A DNA stretch of 64,000 bases from Erinaceus europaeus (GCF_950295315.1 NC_080172.1:80991118-81055117), one strand, 5' to 3'. Counted from the stretch's first letter, positions 10,506 through 22,532 are shown. Notes: generated from the sequence alone by a model not told the origin. Made by a program: numbers and translations.

Positions 10506-11135
10506 TTGGAATTCAGGAGAACTCATGCTCCTTGCTTTTAAGACCATCTGGTTTAAATAACATCCAGCAACTCAATAGATTTGTTTAGCCCTTATCTTTA
10601 TCTTCAAGAAGATTGCTGCTCTTCAGCTGTTTTACTGAGAATGAGAGTAATAGATACTTGGTAACATACAAAATGGAGCTGTGAGACTTTTGTCTTTCAT
10701 ATCAATACTGCTAATAGTATATAAATATAAAACATAATTTATTATGTTTTGTATATTATTTAATTTGATTTTTACAAAAAGGTCACAAAACATGACTGGG
10801 TCTTAATACCAGTTCAAACACAGTTGCTGGTAGATTTTTTTTTAAGACAAATTAAGAGTCAGGTAAACAGGCAAAAAAGAGATGCCACAACACTGCTCTA
10901 TATCTTGCAAGATTCTCCTTTTCCTGGTGTTTCCATCTGGTGGCTGGCTAGAATCCATGTCCTTGAGGATGCTAAATTGTATGCTCTACAATATGAACTA
11001 TCTTCAGGCCACGAATTTACCAAAATGTTTATGGTATGTTAAAAATAAATTAAATTAAATTAGTTTACCTAAGGGGAAGGGACACTAGTACTTTCATTAT
11101 ATAGATAAAACTGAGACTTAGAGTATAAGATTTAT
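10506..11135. other. single-copy sequence
   Basis: No gene or repeat family recognised. A 72-codon open frame at 10824-11042 has no recognisable domain. Confidence 0.45.
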
Positions 11136-11139
11136 TTGA

Positions 11140-11370
11140 AGGGCCAACACACTAACTTTACCTGGGAGAATGCTTGCTCTGTCATGGGTGACATTATCAT
11201 TTGAATCCCCTAGTACACCATATTGGAGTATTAATGGGGGAAGTTTCAGTGTTGTGATGTCTCTTCCTCTTTGTGTATGTCTCTCTATGTGAAAAAGTCA
11301 GTTCAAATTGGTAAAGCCCTGAGGAGATGATGATGATGATGATAATAATAATAATAATAATAATAAATTT
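11140..11370 (+). mobile_element. tRNA-derived SINE copy with microsatellite tail
   Basis: GAATGCTTGCTCTGTCATGG, GACATTATCATTTGAATCCC (B-box-like) and AGTACACCATATTGGAG are followed by a TC-rich body (GATGTCTCTTCCTC) and a tail expanded into (GAT)n then (AAT)n at 11325-11366. The family is uncertain. Confidence 0.65.
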
Positions 11371-11389
11371 GAATAATAATGTCCTAGTT

Positions 11390-11545
11390 TTTTTTTAATA
11401 CTTTATTTTTCCCTTTTTATTCTGGTGGAGACAAATACTGAGAGAGAGAGAAAGAGAGAAGCTCAGCTCTCATTTACGGTGGTACAGAGGATTGAACCAA
11501 GAATGAAAGCCATTTTGCATAACCATTATGCTGTCTACCTCACTC
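11390..11545 (-). mobile_element. SINE-C copy, minus strand
   Basis: A T-run, a GAGA tract, then AGCTCAGCTCTCATTTACGG, AGAGGATTGAACCAAGAATG (B box read backwards) and TTTTGCATAACCATTATGC identify the family. The tRNA-like promoter lies on the minus strand. Confidence 0.8.
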
Positions 11546-11851
11546 AATGTTCTGTTGTTCAGTGGCAGAATGTGGACCAGAACTTAAGACTCCAGAATAT
11601 CTCTTTATTCCATATTGATCATACAGTGCAATGTCAGGTAGACTAACTTAGTTTTGAATGAAATTGTTAGTCCCTTTGGAGAGAGACATATAATTCAAAG
11701 TTATTTTCACAAATTATATATGTGATCCTTGAAAGATAGAAATAAATTTCAGGTACTAAATACTGTGGTATAAGTAAATTATATATATGAGAAATAAAAT
11801 ACTAGGCATTATTGTTTTGATTGTGTGGTTAAAATGAGTCAGCAAAAGGGA

Positions 11852-12012
11852 ATCTGAGAGGGAGAGAGAAAGATAGACACCTGCAGACTTGATTCACTGT
11901 CTGTGAAGGGATTCCCCTGTAGGTGGGGAGCCAGGGGCTTGAACCGGGATCCTTACTCAGGTCTTTGCGCTTCGACCGTGTGCGCTTAACCCACTGCGCT
12001 ACCACCAGACTC
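11852..12012 (-). mobile_element. SINE-A copy, minus strand
   Basis: AGATAGACACCTGCAGACTT, CCCCTGTAGGTGGGGAGCC, CTTGAACCGGGATCC and GCGCTACCACCAGACTCC are the SINE-A landmarks in reverse order. Instead of a direct target duplication it is flanked by a perfect 14-bp inverted repeat, ATGAGTCAGCAAAA at 11834-11847 and its complement at 12015-12028. Confidence 0.85.
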
Positions 12013-15000
12013 CATTTTGCTGACTCATATCTTTTTGGGTGGGTGTTCTGGAGTCCTTGGAGTATATCCCTAGGAGAGGGATTACTGGGTCATATGGAAG
12101 GTCCATGTCTAGCCTTGTGAGAGTTCTCCAGACTGCTCTCCACAGAGACTGGACCAATTTACATTCCCACCAGCAGTGTAGGAGGGTTTCTTTGTCCCCA
12201 CAGCCTCTCCAGCATTTGTTGCTGTTATCCTTTTTGATGTTTGCCATTCTCACAGGGGTGAGGTAGTATCTCAGTGTTGTCTTTATTTGCATTTCTCTGA
12301 CAATCAGTGACCTGGAGCAATTTTTCATGTTTTTGTTAGCCATTTGGATCTCTTCTGTTCATATCCTCTGCCCATTTTTGGATGGTGTCATTTGCTTTTT
12401 GTTTCTAAGTTTGCTGAGCTCTTTGTATATTTTGGTTATAAGCCTCTTGTCTGATGTATGACATGTGAAGATCTTCATCCATTCTGTGAGGGGTCTCTTT
12501 GTTTACATGATAGTTTCTTTGGCTCTGCACAAGATTTTCAATTGGATATAGTCCCATTGATTTGTTTCTCTTTTAGTCTTCCTTACAATTGGGTTTGTAT
12601 AATCAAAGATGTCCTTAAGGTTAGGTGGGAATGTGTTCCACCACTGTTTTCCTTTAATATTTGATAGTTTCTGTTCTAACATCCAGGTCCTTGATCCATT
12701 TGGGGTTGATTTTTGTTTCTGGTGAGAAAAAGTGGTTCAGTTTCAGTCTTATGCATATTTCAACCCAGTTTTGCAAGCACCATTTATTGAAGAAATCCCC
12801 ATTCCTCCATTTAATATTTTGGGCCCCCTTCTCAAAGATTAGATGTCCATAGGTGTGGGGGTTTAGTTCTGGGCTTTCAATTCTGTTCCACTGGTCTGTG
12901 TGCCTATTTTTGTTCCAGTACCAGGCTGTTTTGATGATGATGGCCTTATAATATAGTGAGATATGGTAGTGTGATGCTTCCATTTCTGCTTCTTTTCCTC
13001 AAGATTGTTATATAGATTCTAGGTGTTTTCTGGTTCCAGATAAATGATTATAGTTTTTGTTCTATTCTTTTAGTGAAGCTTGGTGGAGCTTTGAAGGGTA
13101 TCATGTTAAATTTGTATGTGGCTCCAGGGAGAATATTCATTTTGATGATATTAATACATCCAATTTATGAGTATGGGATGCCTTTCCATTTCTTGGTATC
13201 ATTTTCTATTTCCTTGAATAGTGACTCATAGTTTTCAGTATACAAGTCTTTCACTTCTTTGGTCAGCTTTATTCCTAGGTATTTTATTGATTTTGCAGCA
13301 ACAGTGAATGGGCCTGATTTCTGAATATCCTCTTTTTCGCATTTAGTGTTTGCATAAAGAAATGCCACTAATTTTTGTACATTGATTTTTTTTAGCCTGA
13401 CACCTTGCTATATTGCCTAATAACTTCCAGTAGTTTTCTGCTGTATTCTTTAGGTTTTTTCTATGTATACTATCATATCATCTGAAAATAGTGAGAGCTT
13501 AACTTCTTCCTTTGCAGCCTGTATTCTTTTGATTTCTTTCTCTTGCCTGATTTCTATGGCAAGAACTTTCAATACTATGTTGAAGAGTAATTGTGATAAT
13601 GGACAACCCTGTCTAGTCCCCGATCTGAGGGAGAATGCTTTCAGCTTCTGTCCATTGAGTATGATGTTGGCTGTAGGTTTGCTATATATAGACTTCACTA
13701 TCTTGAGGAATTTCCCATCTATTCCAATTTTTTGTAGTGATTTGAGCATGAATGGTGTTGGATTTTGTCAAATGCTTTCTCTGCATCTATTGAGATAATC
13801 ATGTGGTTTTTGGTTTTGCTTTTTTTGATGTGATGATGATGAATGTCATTGATTGACTTATGTATGTTGAACCAGTCTTGCATTCCTGGGATAAATCCTA
13901 CTTGGTCGTGATGAACAATCTTTTCTGATGTACTGCTGTATCCAGTTGGCCAGGATCTTGTTTAATATCTTGGCATCTTTGCTCGTCAGAGATATTGGTC
14001 TGTAGTTTTCCCTTTTTGTTGTGTCCCTATCTGCTTTTGATATCAGGGTGATGTTGGCTTCATAGAATGTGGAAGAGAGTGTTCTTATTTATTTGATCTT
14101 GTGGAAGAGCTTTAGAAGTATATTAACTGTTTCCTGAAGATTTTGTAGAATTCATTTGTAAAGCCACCTGGTCCAGGACTTTTGTTGTTGGGAAGACTCT
14201 TAACTGTTTCCATTTCTTTGTCTGTGATTGGTGCATTTAGGTTTTGTAGTTCCTGCCTGGTTCAGATTTGAAAGGGCATATGTTTCTAGGAATTTTTCCA
14301 TTTCTTCCAGATTCTCTAGCTTGGTATAGTTCTCCATAGAAGTTTTGCATGAGTTTCTGGATTTCAGTGGTGTCAGTTGTGATATCTCCTCTATCATTTA
14401 CAATTCTATTTATTTGAGTCTTCTCCCCCCCCCCCCTTTTTTGTTAGTGAGTCTGGCTAGGGGTTTGTCAATCTTGTTTAATTTTCAAAGAACCAACATT
14501 TGGTTTTACTGATCTTTTGTATAGTTCTTTTATTTTCAATGTTGTTTATTTCTGCTCTAATTTTAGTGATTTCCATCCTTTTGGTTGCTTTAGGGGCCCT
14601 TTGTTCCTCTTCCTCTAAGTCTTTAAGGCATGTGGGAAGGAAATTTATTTGAGCTTTTTGTTGTTCTCTAATATGTGATTGTATGGCTATGAATTACCCT
14701 CTCAGTACTGCTTTATCTGTGTCCCCAATATTTTGATAACCTGTGTCTTCATTTTAATTTGTTTCCACAAACATTTGAATTTCTTGCTTGAGTGTCTCTC
14801 TGATCCAGCGGTTCTTAAGCAGTGTGTTGCTGAGTTTCCAAATTTTGTGACTTTTAGTAATTTTCTGTTTGTTCTTGAATGTACTTCAAATATACTTCAC
14901 TGTGGTCTGAGAAGATACTGGGTATGATTTCAATGCTCTTGAATTTGTTGATGCTGTCTTTGTGTCCTAACATGTTGTCTATCCTTGGGTATTTGCTGTG

Positions 15001-15320
15001 TGGATTTGAAAAGAATGAGTATTCCTGTTTTGGGGGGTTAAGAACTCTGAAAAAGGTGTAATCTGTCCATCTCTTCATTTAATTCTCTTGTTTTTTTGAT
15101 GATTCTCTGCTCATTGATCTGTCTAAGTGTGAGAGTGGGGTTTTACACTATTATTGTATTACTGTTGATGTTTTTTTGTAGTTCTGTCAGTAGGTGTTTG
15201 ATGTATTTAGATAGACCCTCATTGTGTGCATAGTTGTTAATAATTGTTAAATCTTCTTGGTTGATTGGTCCTCTAATCATTATGTAATGACCTTGCCTAT
15301 CTGCCTATCTTTTATTAGTT
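12013..15320 (-). pseudogene. L1 ORF2 remnant (endonuclease part, RT, Cys motif)
   Basis: ORF2 encodes the endonuclease and reverse transcriptase that copy L1 RNA into the genome. Surviving pieces: an endonuclease C-terminal segment at 15078-14854 with SNPHSKYPRIDNMLGHKD and FSDHSEVYLKY; an RT segment at 13749-13450 with [18 protein letters not shown] and [12 protein letters not shown], so both catalytic Asp residues of the F-A-D-D motif remain although Ala has become Ser; and a C-terminal piece at 12343-11999 with an intact C-x3-C-x7-H-x4-C motif. Frames shift between pieces and stops interrupt them. No activity is expected. Confidence 0.9.
14423..14446. repeat. C-run followed by T-run inside L1
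   Basis: About twelve C residues followed by six T residues. Homopolymers of this length are prone to replication and sequencing error. Confidence 0.85.
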
Positions 15321-15371
15321 TTCTTAGTTTTCTCTAGCTCATCCTCTCGCTAATTCTGTTTTATGCTTTTG

Positions 15372-15701
15372 TTAATCTTCTTCCCTTCCCTCAGCTTCTT
15401 TCTTTAGTTCAGTTATAATATTAGTTTGTTCTGCTAATTGGCCTTTTAGCTCAGCTTTTTCAGCTTTCAGTTCTCTAATTACCTCGAGGTAGCTTGTATT
15501 TTCTTTGAGGTTATCCTCTGTTGTTTCCCTAATTATTATAGTCCTTGCCTCCATAGTTGTCTTCATTTTTGTGATTATTAGGTTTATTATTGCTTGCATA
15601 CTTGTCTTATCTATGGTTACTTCTGACTGATTTGGAGTTTCTTCTGGCCTCCTGTCTTGATTCATTGTGGTAGCAGTTTTATTTGCTCTTGATTTAACCA
15701 T
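15372..15701 (-). pseudogene. L1 ORF1 N-terminal remnant
   Basis: A 109-codon frame begins MVKSRANKTATTMNQDR and ends in a heptad-like, Glu/Lys-rich stretch (IRELKAEKAELKGQLAEQ), matching the start and coiled-coil region of the L1 ORF1 RNA-binding protein. A complete ORF1 protein is over 300 residues; the RRM and C-terminal domains are absent because of the deletion that joins it to ORF2. The start ATG follows directly on the 5'UTR. Confidence 0.8.
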
Positions 15702-16940
15702 TCATTTTTTATTGATGTGCCTTTTATTTTTCTGTTCTGTTGTTCTTAAGTTGTTCTGTTTTGAGTACAAGCCATGCTATACTAAAGACCTTTCACAAAT
15801 ATAGTCACCAACCTCAGAAATTACAATAGCAACTGAAGCAAAGATTGATGCAGTTCAACCAATACCAGTTAACCAAACAACACTTCCAGTCCAATAAAAA
15901 ATAGCAACTAAAACCAAAAGAAAAAGAAAGAGAAAAAAAGAAAGGGAAAGCAAGAATAGACAATTATGCAAATCTGCTGTCATTTATAAATTCTAGGGCT
16001 TGCAAAAGGAGAAAGGGAAGTAGAAATGAGAGACACACACACAGAGACAGTCCACTCCTAGTCAGATTTCTTCCACAATTTAATTCACAAACAAGTATCA
16101 GTGAATTTAGAAAGCAAAAGAAGGAAGAAAAGAAAAAAAATGATTAGTGAAAGGAATGAGTTTTTTTTTTTTCTTTTTCTTTTCTTTTGTAACTATCTAG
16201 GAGGAGATAAAAAGGATGGTGGAGGGAAGAGGGAGAGAGAAGCAAGTTCCTCTCACAATGGGTAGGACACCCAGCCACCTATCAGTGGAAAAAAAGACAG
16301 TTAATTTTGGTCACCCTAAAGAAGGAGGAGGGAAAAAAGACATGCATTTATAATAATAGTAATAATAAAATAAAACGGAGTTAAAAACAGCTTGGACTGC
16401 TCCAGATTGGCTGCAGGCAGCCTGAGCAAAGACAGCCAATTATACGAAGTATCAAAAAACAAACAAAAAAAAAACAAACAAAAAACATCTCCAGGTATCC
16501 TTTCCCAGGCAGGGCTGAGTCTCTGATTGGTCAGGTACTTTGTCACTCAAATAGAGCTCCAGCCACCTTAAAAAAAAAAAAAAAAAAGAAGAAGAAAAAC
16601 AAAAAGAAAAAGGCTTGGAGTGACACCCCTGTTGAGCCAGAAATTTTGGTAAAGAAAATAGCACAGCAGAAAGCCTGCTAGGAGCAGCTGGCCAGCCCCT
16701 TGGGGCTAGTTCTGGGGTCAGGGGGAAGGGGTGAGTTCAGAAATAATCAAGACAAAGATTTTCCTTTCTTTGTCCTTATTGCCTGTTTGCCAGCCCAAGT
16801 GTGGGTTATAGGACTCTTTTTTGGTGTCATCCTTACCACTCCTTGTTCTCCCTCCTACTGATGGCCTGGAATCCTACCCTGTCTAAAGAAACCCAGGTTG
16901 TAATCTGCTGATTTTTGGAGCTCTTGCCAAGTATACGAGT
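15702..16940 (-). other. L1 5'UTR, minus strand
   Basis: About 1.2 kb upstream of the ORF1 start, containing long A- and T-runs (16570-16587, 16161-16175) and blocks such as GGCCAGCCCCTTGGGG at 16690. The outer end near 16940 is judged from where recognisable structure stops, so it is approximate. In L1 elements this region normally holds the internal RNA polymerase II promoter. Confidence 0.6.
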
Positions 16941-17044
16941 ATTAATTTTTTTTTATTTAACTGAACTTCTCTATTATTTTCTTACAATTTCATCAGTTTT
17001 AACTTCAAATATTATGAATCTCAGACTTTTAGAACCTTTGCATT

Positions 17045-17325
17045 CTTTTTTTTTTCCTCTAGGGTAATCTGTGGGGCTTGGTGCCATCACTATGAATCCA
17101 CTGCTCCAAACAGCCATTTTCTCCAATTTTTTGGATAGGACAGAGAAAAATTGAGAAAGGAGAAGAAGCCAGGGAGAGAGAAAGGTGCCTGCAGATCTGC
17201 TTCACCACATGTGAAGCAACCCTCAGGCAGGTGGGAAACTAGGATTCTTGCATAGGTCCTTGCACTTCATACTATGTGCTCTTACTACATATATTTAACC
17301 TGGTGCTTCACTGTCTGACCCCCCC
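17045..17325 (-). mobile_element. SINE-A long copy, minus strand
   Basis: It carries the 3' module complement (CTCTAGGGTAATCTGTGGGG, ATGAATCCACTGCTCC), then TTGGATAGGACAGAG, GTGCCTGCAGATCTGCTTCA, a decayed B box (AACTAGGATTCTTGC) and CACTGTCTGACC. It is diverged. Confidence 0.82.
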
Positions 17326-18295
17326 CAATTTTATTTTAGCTATACCTTAAGAGGGATTTTAAATGCAGTGCTGAAACTAGACATAGGACATCATGCTTTC
17401 AGTTTACCACTGATCCCTTTCTTCAGCCCAATTTTCTATTCTATAGTCTTCTGAAAGTGAGAGAAATAAGGAGACAAGATACCAAAACACAGTTCTACCA
17501 CACATGGTACATAGTCCCCATGACCTCATACATAGGATATATGTGCTGTAACTACTAAAACACATTCCCAACCCATAAAATAAAATTTAAATTAAAAAAT
17601 ATCACTCACTTATAATTTCTATTGTTCTTTATTGATTTAGATTTATTAGATTGATTTGATATAATTTTCCTTCTATATATATGATTTTCTTTTCTTTTTA
17701 CAACCATTTTCAAATTTGTGATTTGTAATGGTTTACAAGATTTCAGTGTACAGTTACACACCACACCCATAATATTTCTTATATTGAATGTTTGCTGCAT
17801 TTGAAAGCTAGTGAGGTGAGCAGAGATTGAAAATAGCTGAGTGGTGATACTACTGAAAGAATTTATTAGAAAAAAAATCTAAGATGTTTTCAGGAAATTG
17901 TTGGAATCTCTGGGTGCTCATGACTTTCCTCCTTTTTGGGGGGCATGTATGTGGCACAAGGTTAGTTCTGACTATTTATTGACTAGAGACACTATTTCCC
18001 AGGAAGAAACATGAACAAAACTGGCTAAGATGTTAGATAACTCAAAATTTGTAAACCAAGTAACCCATTACATATTTACAAGATGATGTCTTCAATCCAA
18101 TCTGTAAAAAAAGATTTGGTTTAGACACAAAAAGATGGAAACCTGTGATCCATTCAGAGACAAGTTTTTGTTAGTAAAAAAAAACACTAAAAAGCCTTCT
18201 TTTCCTTGGTTATTTATATAGAGTGTAGAGATGTTTAACTAAGAATGGGTGAGCTATACTACAGAATTAGAACCATTGATATTATATGCCTCTTT
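17326..18295. other. mostly single-copy sequence with repeat scraps
   Basis: About 17455-17590 resembles a decayed SINE (GATACCAAAACACAG, AAAATAAAATTT tail). No gene is recognised. Confidence 0.4.
17690..17775 (-). mobile_element. L1 3'-end fragment, minus strand
   Basis: TTACAAGATTTCAGTGTACAG followed by TTACACACCACACCCATAAT parallels the end of L1 3'UTR copies at 53.7 kb. It is short, so support is modest. Confidence 0.45.
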
Positions 18296-18586
18296 TTAAT
18301 TTAATTTATTTTTATTTTATATTTATTTGTTTTCCCTTTTATTGCCCTTGTTTTTTTATTGTTGTTATAGTTATTGATGTCATTGTTAGATAGGACAGAG
18401 AGAAATCGAGAGAGGAGGGGAAGACAGAGAGGAAGGAGAGAAAGATAGACACCTGCAGACCTGTTTCACCACTTGTGAAGTGATTCCCCTGCAGGTGAGG
18501 AGCCAGGGCTCGAACCAGGATCCTTATGACGGTCCCTGCACTTCATGTGACGTGCTCTTAATCCACTGCGCTACTGCCTGACTCCC
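18296..18586 (-). mobile_element. SINE-A copy, minus strand
   Basis: T-rich tail, GTTAGATAGGACAGAGAG, GATAGACACCTGCAGACC, CCCCTGCAGGTGAGGAGCC, CTCGAACCAGGATCC and GCGCTACTGCCTGACTCCC. Well preserved, hence fairly recent. Confidence 0.9.
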
Positions 18587-18654
18587 AATTTAATTTTTTT
18601 TTTTTTTGCAGCCAGGAATTTCACTAGAAATTCTTTCCTGCCCTGTTCCCAGTG

Positions 18655-18853
18655 GATGATATTTTAAGATAGACAGTAAGAGAGAAGGAGAGAAGCAAAA
18701 TGTGCAGAGACAAAGAGAAGGAAAGACACTACACCTCTGCTCCACCATTCTTGAATCTTTTCCTTTGCATGTGCTTTTGTGTGGTGATTGGGGGCTCAAA
18801 CCCAGCTCCTTGCACATAGTGTGTGCTCTACTAAGTGACCCATTTCTTGGCTC
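18655..18853 (-). mobile_element. SINE-B-like copy, minus strand
   Basis: A purine-rich block is followed by CACCATTCTTGAATC, GGGGGCTCAAACCCAGCTCC (B box backwards) and TGTGTGCTCTACTAAGTG. Diverged; subfamily uncertain. Confidence 0.65.
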
Positions 18854-18879
18854 CATCTATGCTGTCGTTTTTATCATTT

Positions 18880-19470
18880 TCAGGGGGAGGTTGTTGACAC
18901 ATGGGTACAGTTTCTCATCTCATCATAATAGAAGTCTGAAAAACACTCTCACTCCCATATGAAGTCCTTTTCCACCAACATGCACCAGGATCCTAACTCC
19001 CCACCCCCTTACCTCTAACATACACACATACCTCTAACACTCTTCTTGCCCTCCTACAGAGTCTTCTGCTTGGTGCAATACACTAAACAGCCCAGGTCTT
19101 TGTGTTTACCTTTTCTGTTCTTATTTCTAAGTGCTGCTTATGAGTAAGATCATCCCATATTCACCCTCCTCTTTTTTTTTCTTTTCTTAACATGTAACAT
19201 GATTCTCTCAAGCCCCATTCAAGATGAGGTGTAAAAGATGACTTCATTATTCTTAGTAGCTGAGTAGTATTTCATTGTGTTTATATACCACTACTTTTTT
19301 AACCAACCATCTGATGGATACCTAGATTGCTTTCAAGTTTGGGCTATTATGAATTGTGTTGCTATGAACATAGATCTCTTTGCATTGGATATGTTTGCTT
19401 TCTTAGGATCTATCCCCAGGAGAAGAATTGCCAGGGCATATATTAGACCTCTTTAGGTATGGCATTTTTT
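18880..19470 (-). mobile_element. L1 3' region, minus strand, second 3'UTR lineage
   Basis: GTTGTTGACACATGGGTACA, GCACCAGGATCCTAACTCCC and CTTGGTGCAATACAC match the 3'UTR type also seen at 50.6, 52.8 and 40.6 kb. It continues into AGCTGAGTAGTATTTCATTG and GGGCTATTATGAATTGTGTT, a widely shared L1 ORF2 3' sequence in antisense. Confidence 0.8.
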
Positions 19471-21905
19471 GAAATAAATCCAAAACAATTATTTAAATTT
19501 TTACTTTTGCATTAGAAAATTATAAGGCCTTCAACAAGAAGTAGCCAGATGAATTGTTTCTCTTTTCATTTAACAAAATTTATTTTCTTAGTTGTGCTTA
19601 AATTCTTTAGATTCCTTAAATTTCTCTGATGGTTGTTTCCTTCTATTGTCACAGTTATTAATACAATTATTTCTTGGTGAAAACTTAATAATTTCTGGTT
19701 TGTTTATGACTGTCCAAAAGCTTTATTTTCTAATTTTAATTTTCATCTGAACAATATCTATGCATTTCATTTTAATGTATAGTTCTGATGCCCCCATCAC
19801 ACACACATACACACAAAAACAAAACAAAACAAAACACCAGTAACTCATGAAATGAACACATTAATATAGCACACATAAAGTAGACCTTTTCATCAGTGAC
19901 TGACCTCAAAAATAGATGCTTTTTTTCTAGATTTAAAATTCATTAAGTCAAGGATCATCTCTCCTTTTGTATTCCTAATACTAAGCACCATGTAGCACTC
20001 AGAGGAGCTAATCAATCAATGTTGAGTAAGTAAATGAACGAATAAATGAAGCAGTGTCTTATCAACTTTCAAATGTGTAATTAATTAGTATGAATATACA
20101 AGCTGTTTTCAGCTATATGTATGTAAGGGCATACTTAATTATGTATTCTTCAAAACTATATTATTATCAATGTGCCCTGTGACTGTCCTTTTTGATTGTG
20201 TAGATACTAAAATTCACACTGTGTGCACACATAGTAAGTTAAAGACATTGAGGGGAGTTATGTTGGCTTATATTGATATTTTTTATTATATTTTATATAA
20301 TGAAGTATATACTTTCCAAAGATCTAATCACTGTTTTAAAATTTTAGGACAAAATGTGACATGCATTATATCAGCATCACTAGCTGCCATTATTTGAAAC
20401 CAAGTAAGTCTTTCCTTGAACTTATTCGTTTTTTATATAGTATAAAAATATTAATTTGAGTTTACTTTTTAATTTAAATCAAAGCACTCTAGATTAGACT
20501 TCTGGTTTTGGTTTAACTGCTACCTCAAAGATTATTAATTTTAGTGAATAGTTTTAATTGAATCTCAGATATAAAGCAATTTCAAAATATTTGAAGATTT
20601 TTTGTGTGTGTGTGTGAATGCTCTTTTTTGTTTTCTCTATTTCTTTTTGCCAATAGACATAAGTAAAAAAAAAAATTATGATCTTCAACATGCCTGAGTA
20701 TTTCCATGAATTTTCTTCTGCTTAGAATATGTATTGATTTCTTTAGAATAAAATTCTAGGCTTTTGTTTGAACAATAAATGAGGTTCAACATTATATTTA
20801 ATAAAGGACATTTGGGGACTGGTACAAAAAAACTGCCATATATTGAAGATACATTCTTGCACTGTGATCAAGAGGGAACTGAATATACAGTCTTTGTAGA
20901 TATTTCTTTTTACAAAGCACTATTTCTGAAATTAAAAAAATTATGGAAATAGAATAAAATAGCACTCTGCACTGTTGAACAATTTCCATAGCTCTCAAGT
21001 TCCTGAAAATTTTATGTAACATTTTGTTACTTATTCTGTGACTATGTTATTTTATTTTAATTTAGTACTGTCATATGAATTATAAGCAGTCAAAGCTAAA
21101 AAATTTCCTGCTTTGCAGTTCTCTGAATGATAATAATTATACTGATTAGAAATTCACAACAAACAGGTCTCAGCCACATTGAGTGATTTCTTCCATATTC
21201 ACCCCAATTTTAACACTTAGTAAATTTCAATTGCTGTTGTCTTAGATATGCTCTTCTCTGGAAAAAAAAAAAAAAAAACAAACACACCTCCTTCCTAAAT
21301 CCATGATCTATTCAGGCCTTTAAAAAAGAACATGTCACTGAAGATATAAGCAAAATAAAAAAGAAAACCTTTACTTTAAGCAGTACACTTATGTCCTCAA
21401 TTCTTGTTCTATAACTATATAGCAAGTGGCCTATTACAATGCAGATACGCATCACTCTTAGTGTGAAATAACTTTGAAAAATTCCATTGGCATTTGCTTT
21501 GGGGGCTGACAATTCTCATAGTCATTATCAATGACTACAATCCTAAATAGCTGGATGAATGCTTTACCCTTATTTACGCATCTGTTTAACTCCTACTGGT
21601 CTAGTGCATCATACAAACTATCACTGACCCGTGAAAACACTCAGTTATAGCCTCTTCCACTTTACCTCAGTATCTGTCTTCTTTACAGCTCATGTAGTAA
21701 GATCTAATTCTGGCTTGTTTAGTACTTCTCACTGCTTTTGTAAGTTTTGCTTATCCATTTTTCTTCTCTGACTTTTCTTTTTTAATTTAGTGTTACTAGC
21801 TCTTTTGAGATCTAACACTATATATTCCTAGTAACCAGAATAACTCCATGTACATGTATGTTCAATGTATTTTGGTGACTAAATGAATTGGAAAAACTGA
21901 AATAA
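19471..21905. other. single-copy AT-rich sequence, no gene
   Basis: 2.4 kb with no recognised repeat apart from a small CA/AAAAC simple repeat at about 19798-19840. Short open frames at 20170-20397, 20798-21022 and 21312-21512 show no domains. Confidence 0.5.
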
Positions 21906-21909
21906 CTTT

Positions 21910-22532
21910 AACAGTTTCTGGGACCTTGAGGCATGGTGATCGGAAAGCAGCTAGGCTGGGGAAGAGAATTGCAGGACTAGTGTTACTGGTGGGAGAGAGG
22001 ATCCAGGAACTCGTGGCAGCGTGGTAATACAATTCCTTATTCACACATGAGTACCCCAGAGTCAGGTGTGAGCACAGCAGGTTAAGCCATGTGGTGCCAA
22101 ACTGCAATGGCCGCTTCCTGCTTTGCACACCTGCCCTTCTCCAGGTCAAGAAGTGGGAGAGAAAAGAGAGAGCAAGGAAGAGAGAGAAACCAGAAACAGA
22201 AGTGGCTTTATAGGGTAAAACTGGAAGTGGCAAATTGGGCTAGGAAAGGGGGTGGAGAGAGGCAAAAGTCATGCTGGGAAGGTGGAAGCATTCTTAGCAA
22301 CTGTTGCAATGGTTTTAACCGGTGGGACTAATTAATACCCTGCAGGCAGGGCAAGTCTTGAGGTACAAAGAAGATAGATCAGGCAAAACAGTGATTATGT
22401 AAATAGGCCATAGTGTCAGCAATGGAGGATGGAGCAGGGGGGCTGCCCGACAAGAGTTTCTTGCAGACATTTATCATGGGGACATTTATATGTCATCAAT
22501 TATATTGGGGACTATTAGCCCCCACCCCAACA
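21910..22532 (-). mobile_element. LTR, family 3, minus strand
   Basis: On the minus strand it starts TGTTGGGG and shares with 27393-27872 the blocks GCCTCTCTCCACCCCCTTT, CCTGGAGAAGGGCAGGTG-like, GGCCATTGCAGTTTGGCACC and CACATGGCTTAAC-like. The polyadenylation signal of the other copy (AATAAA) has decayed to AATAAG here. The start side at 22532 is clear. The other boundary is uncertain and no target duplication was found. Confidence 0.72.

Larger units (their letters stand above)
12013..16940 (-). mobile_element. long LINE-1, minus strand, with internal deletion
   Basis: This is the largest element in the window. Read on the minus strand, a 5'UTR (16.94-15.70 kb) is followed by the ORF1 N-terminus (15701-15372), part of the ORF2 endonuclease (about 15.3-14.8 kb), the reverse transcriptase (about 14.6-13.2 kb) and the C-terminal Cys motif (about 12.2 kb). 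The 3'UTR is absent: the element stops at about 12013 next to a SINE. ORF1 passes straight into the middle of the endonuclease, so the ORF1 C-terminal half and the endonuclease N-terminus are missing. Many stops and frameshifts show it is dead. Confidence 0.92.

Noticed and set aside
11999..12343. C-x3-C-x7-H-x4-C protein that might be a host zinc-finger gene
   Set aside because: The surrounding frames identify it as the C-terminal Cys motif of L1 ORF2.
22089..22331. 80-codon plus-strand open frame, Arg/Gly-rich
   Set aside because: It lies antisense within an LTR; its composition follows the purine-rich LTR sequence.
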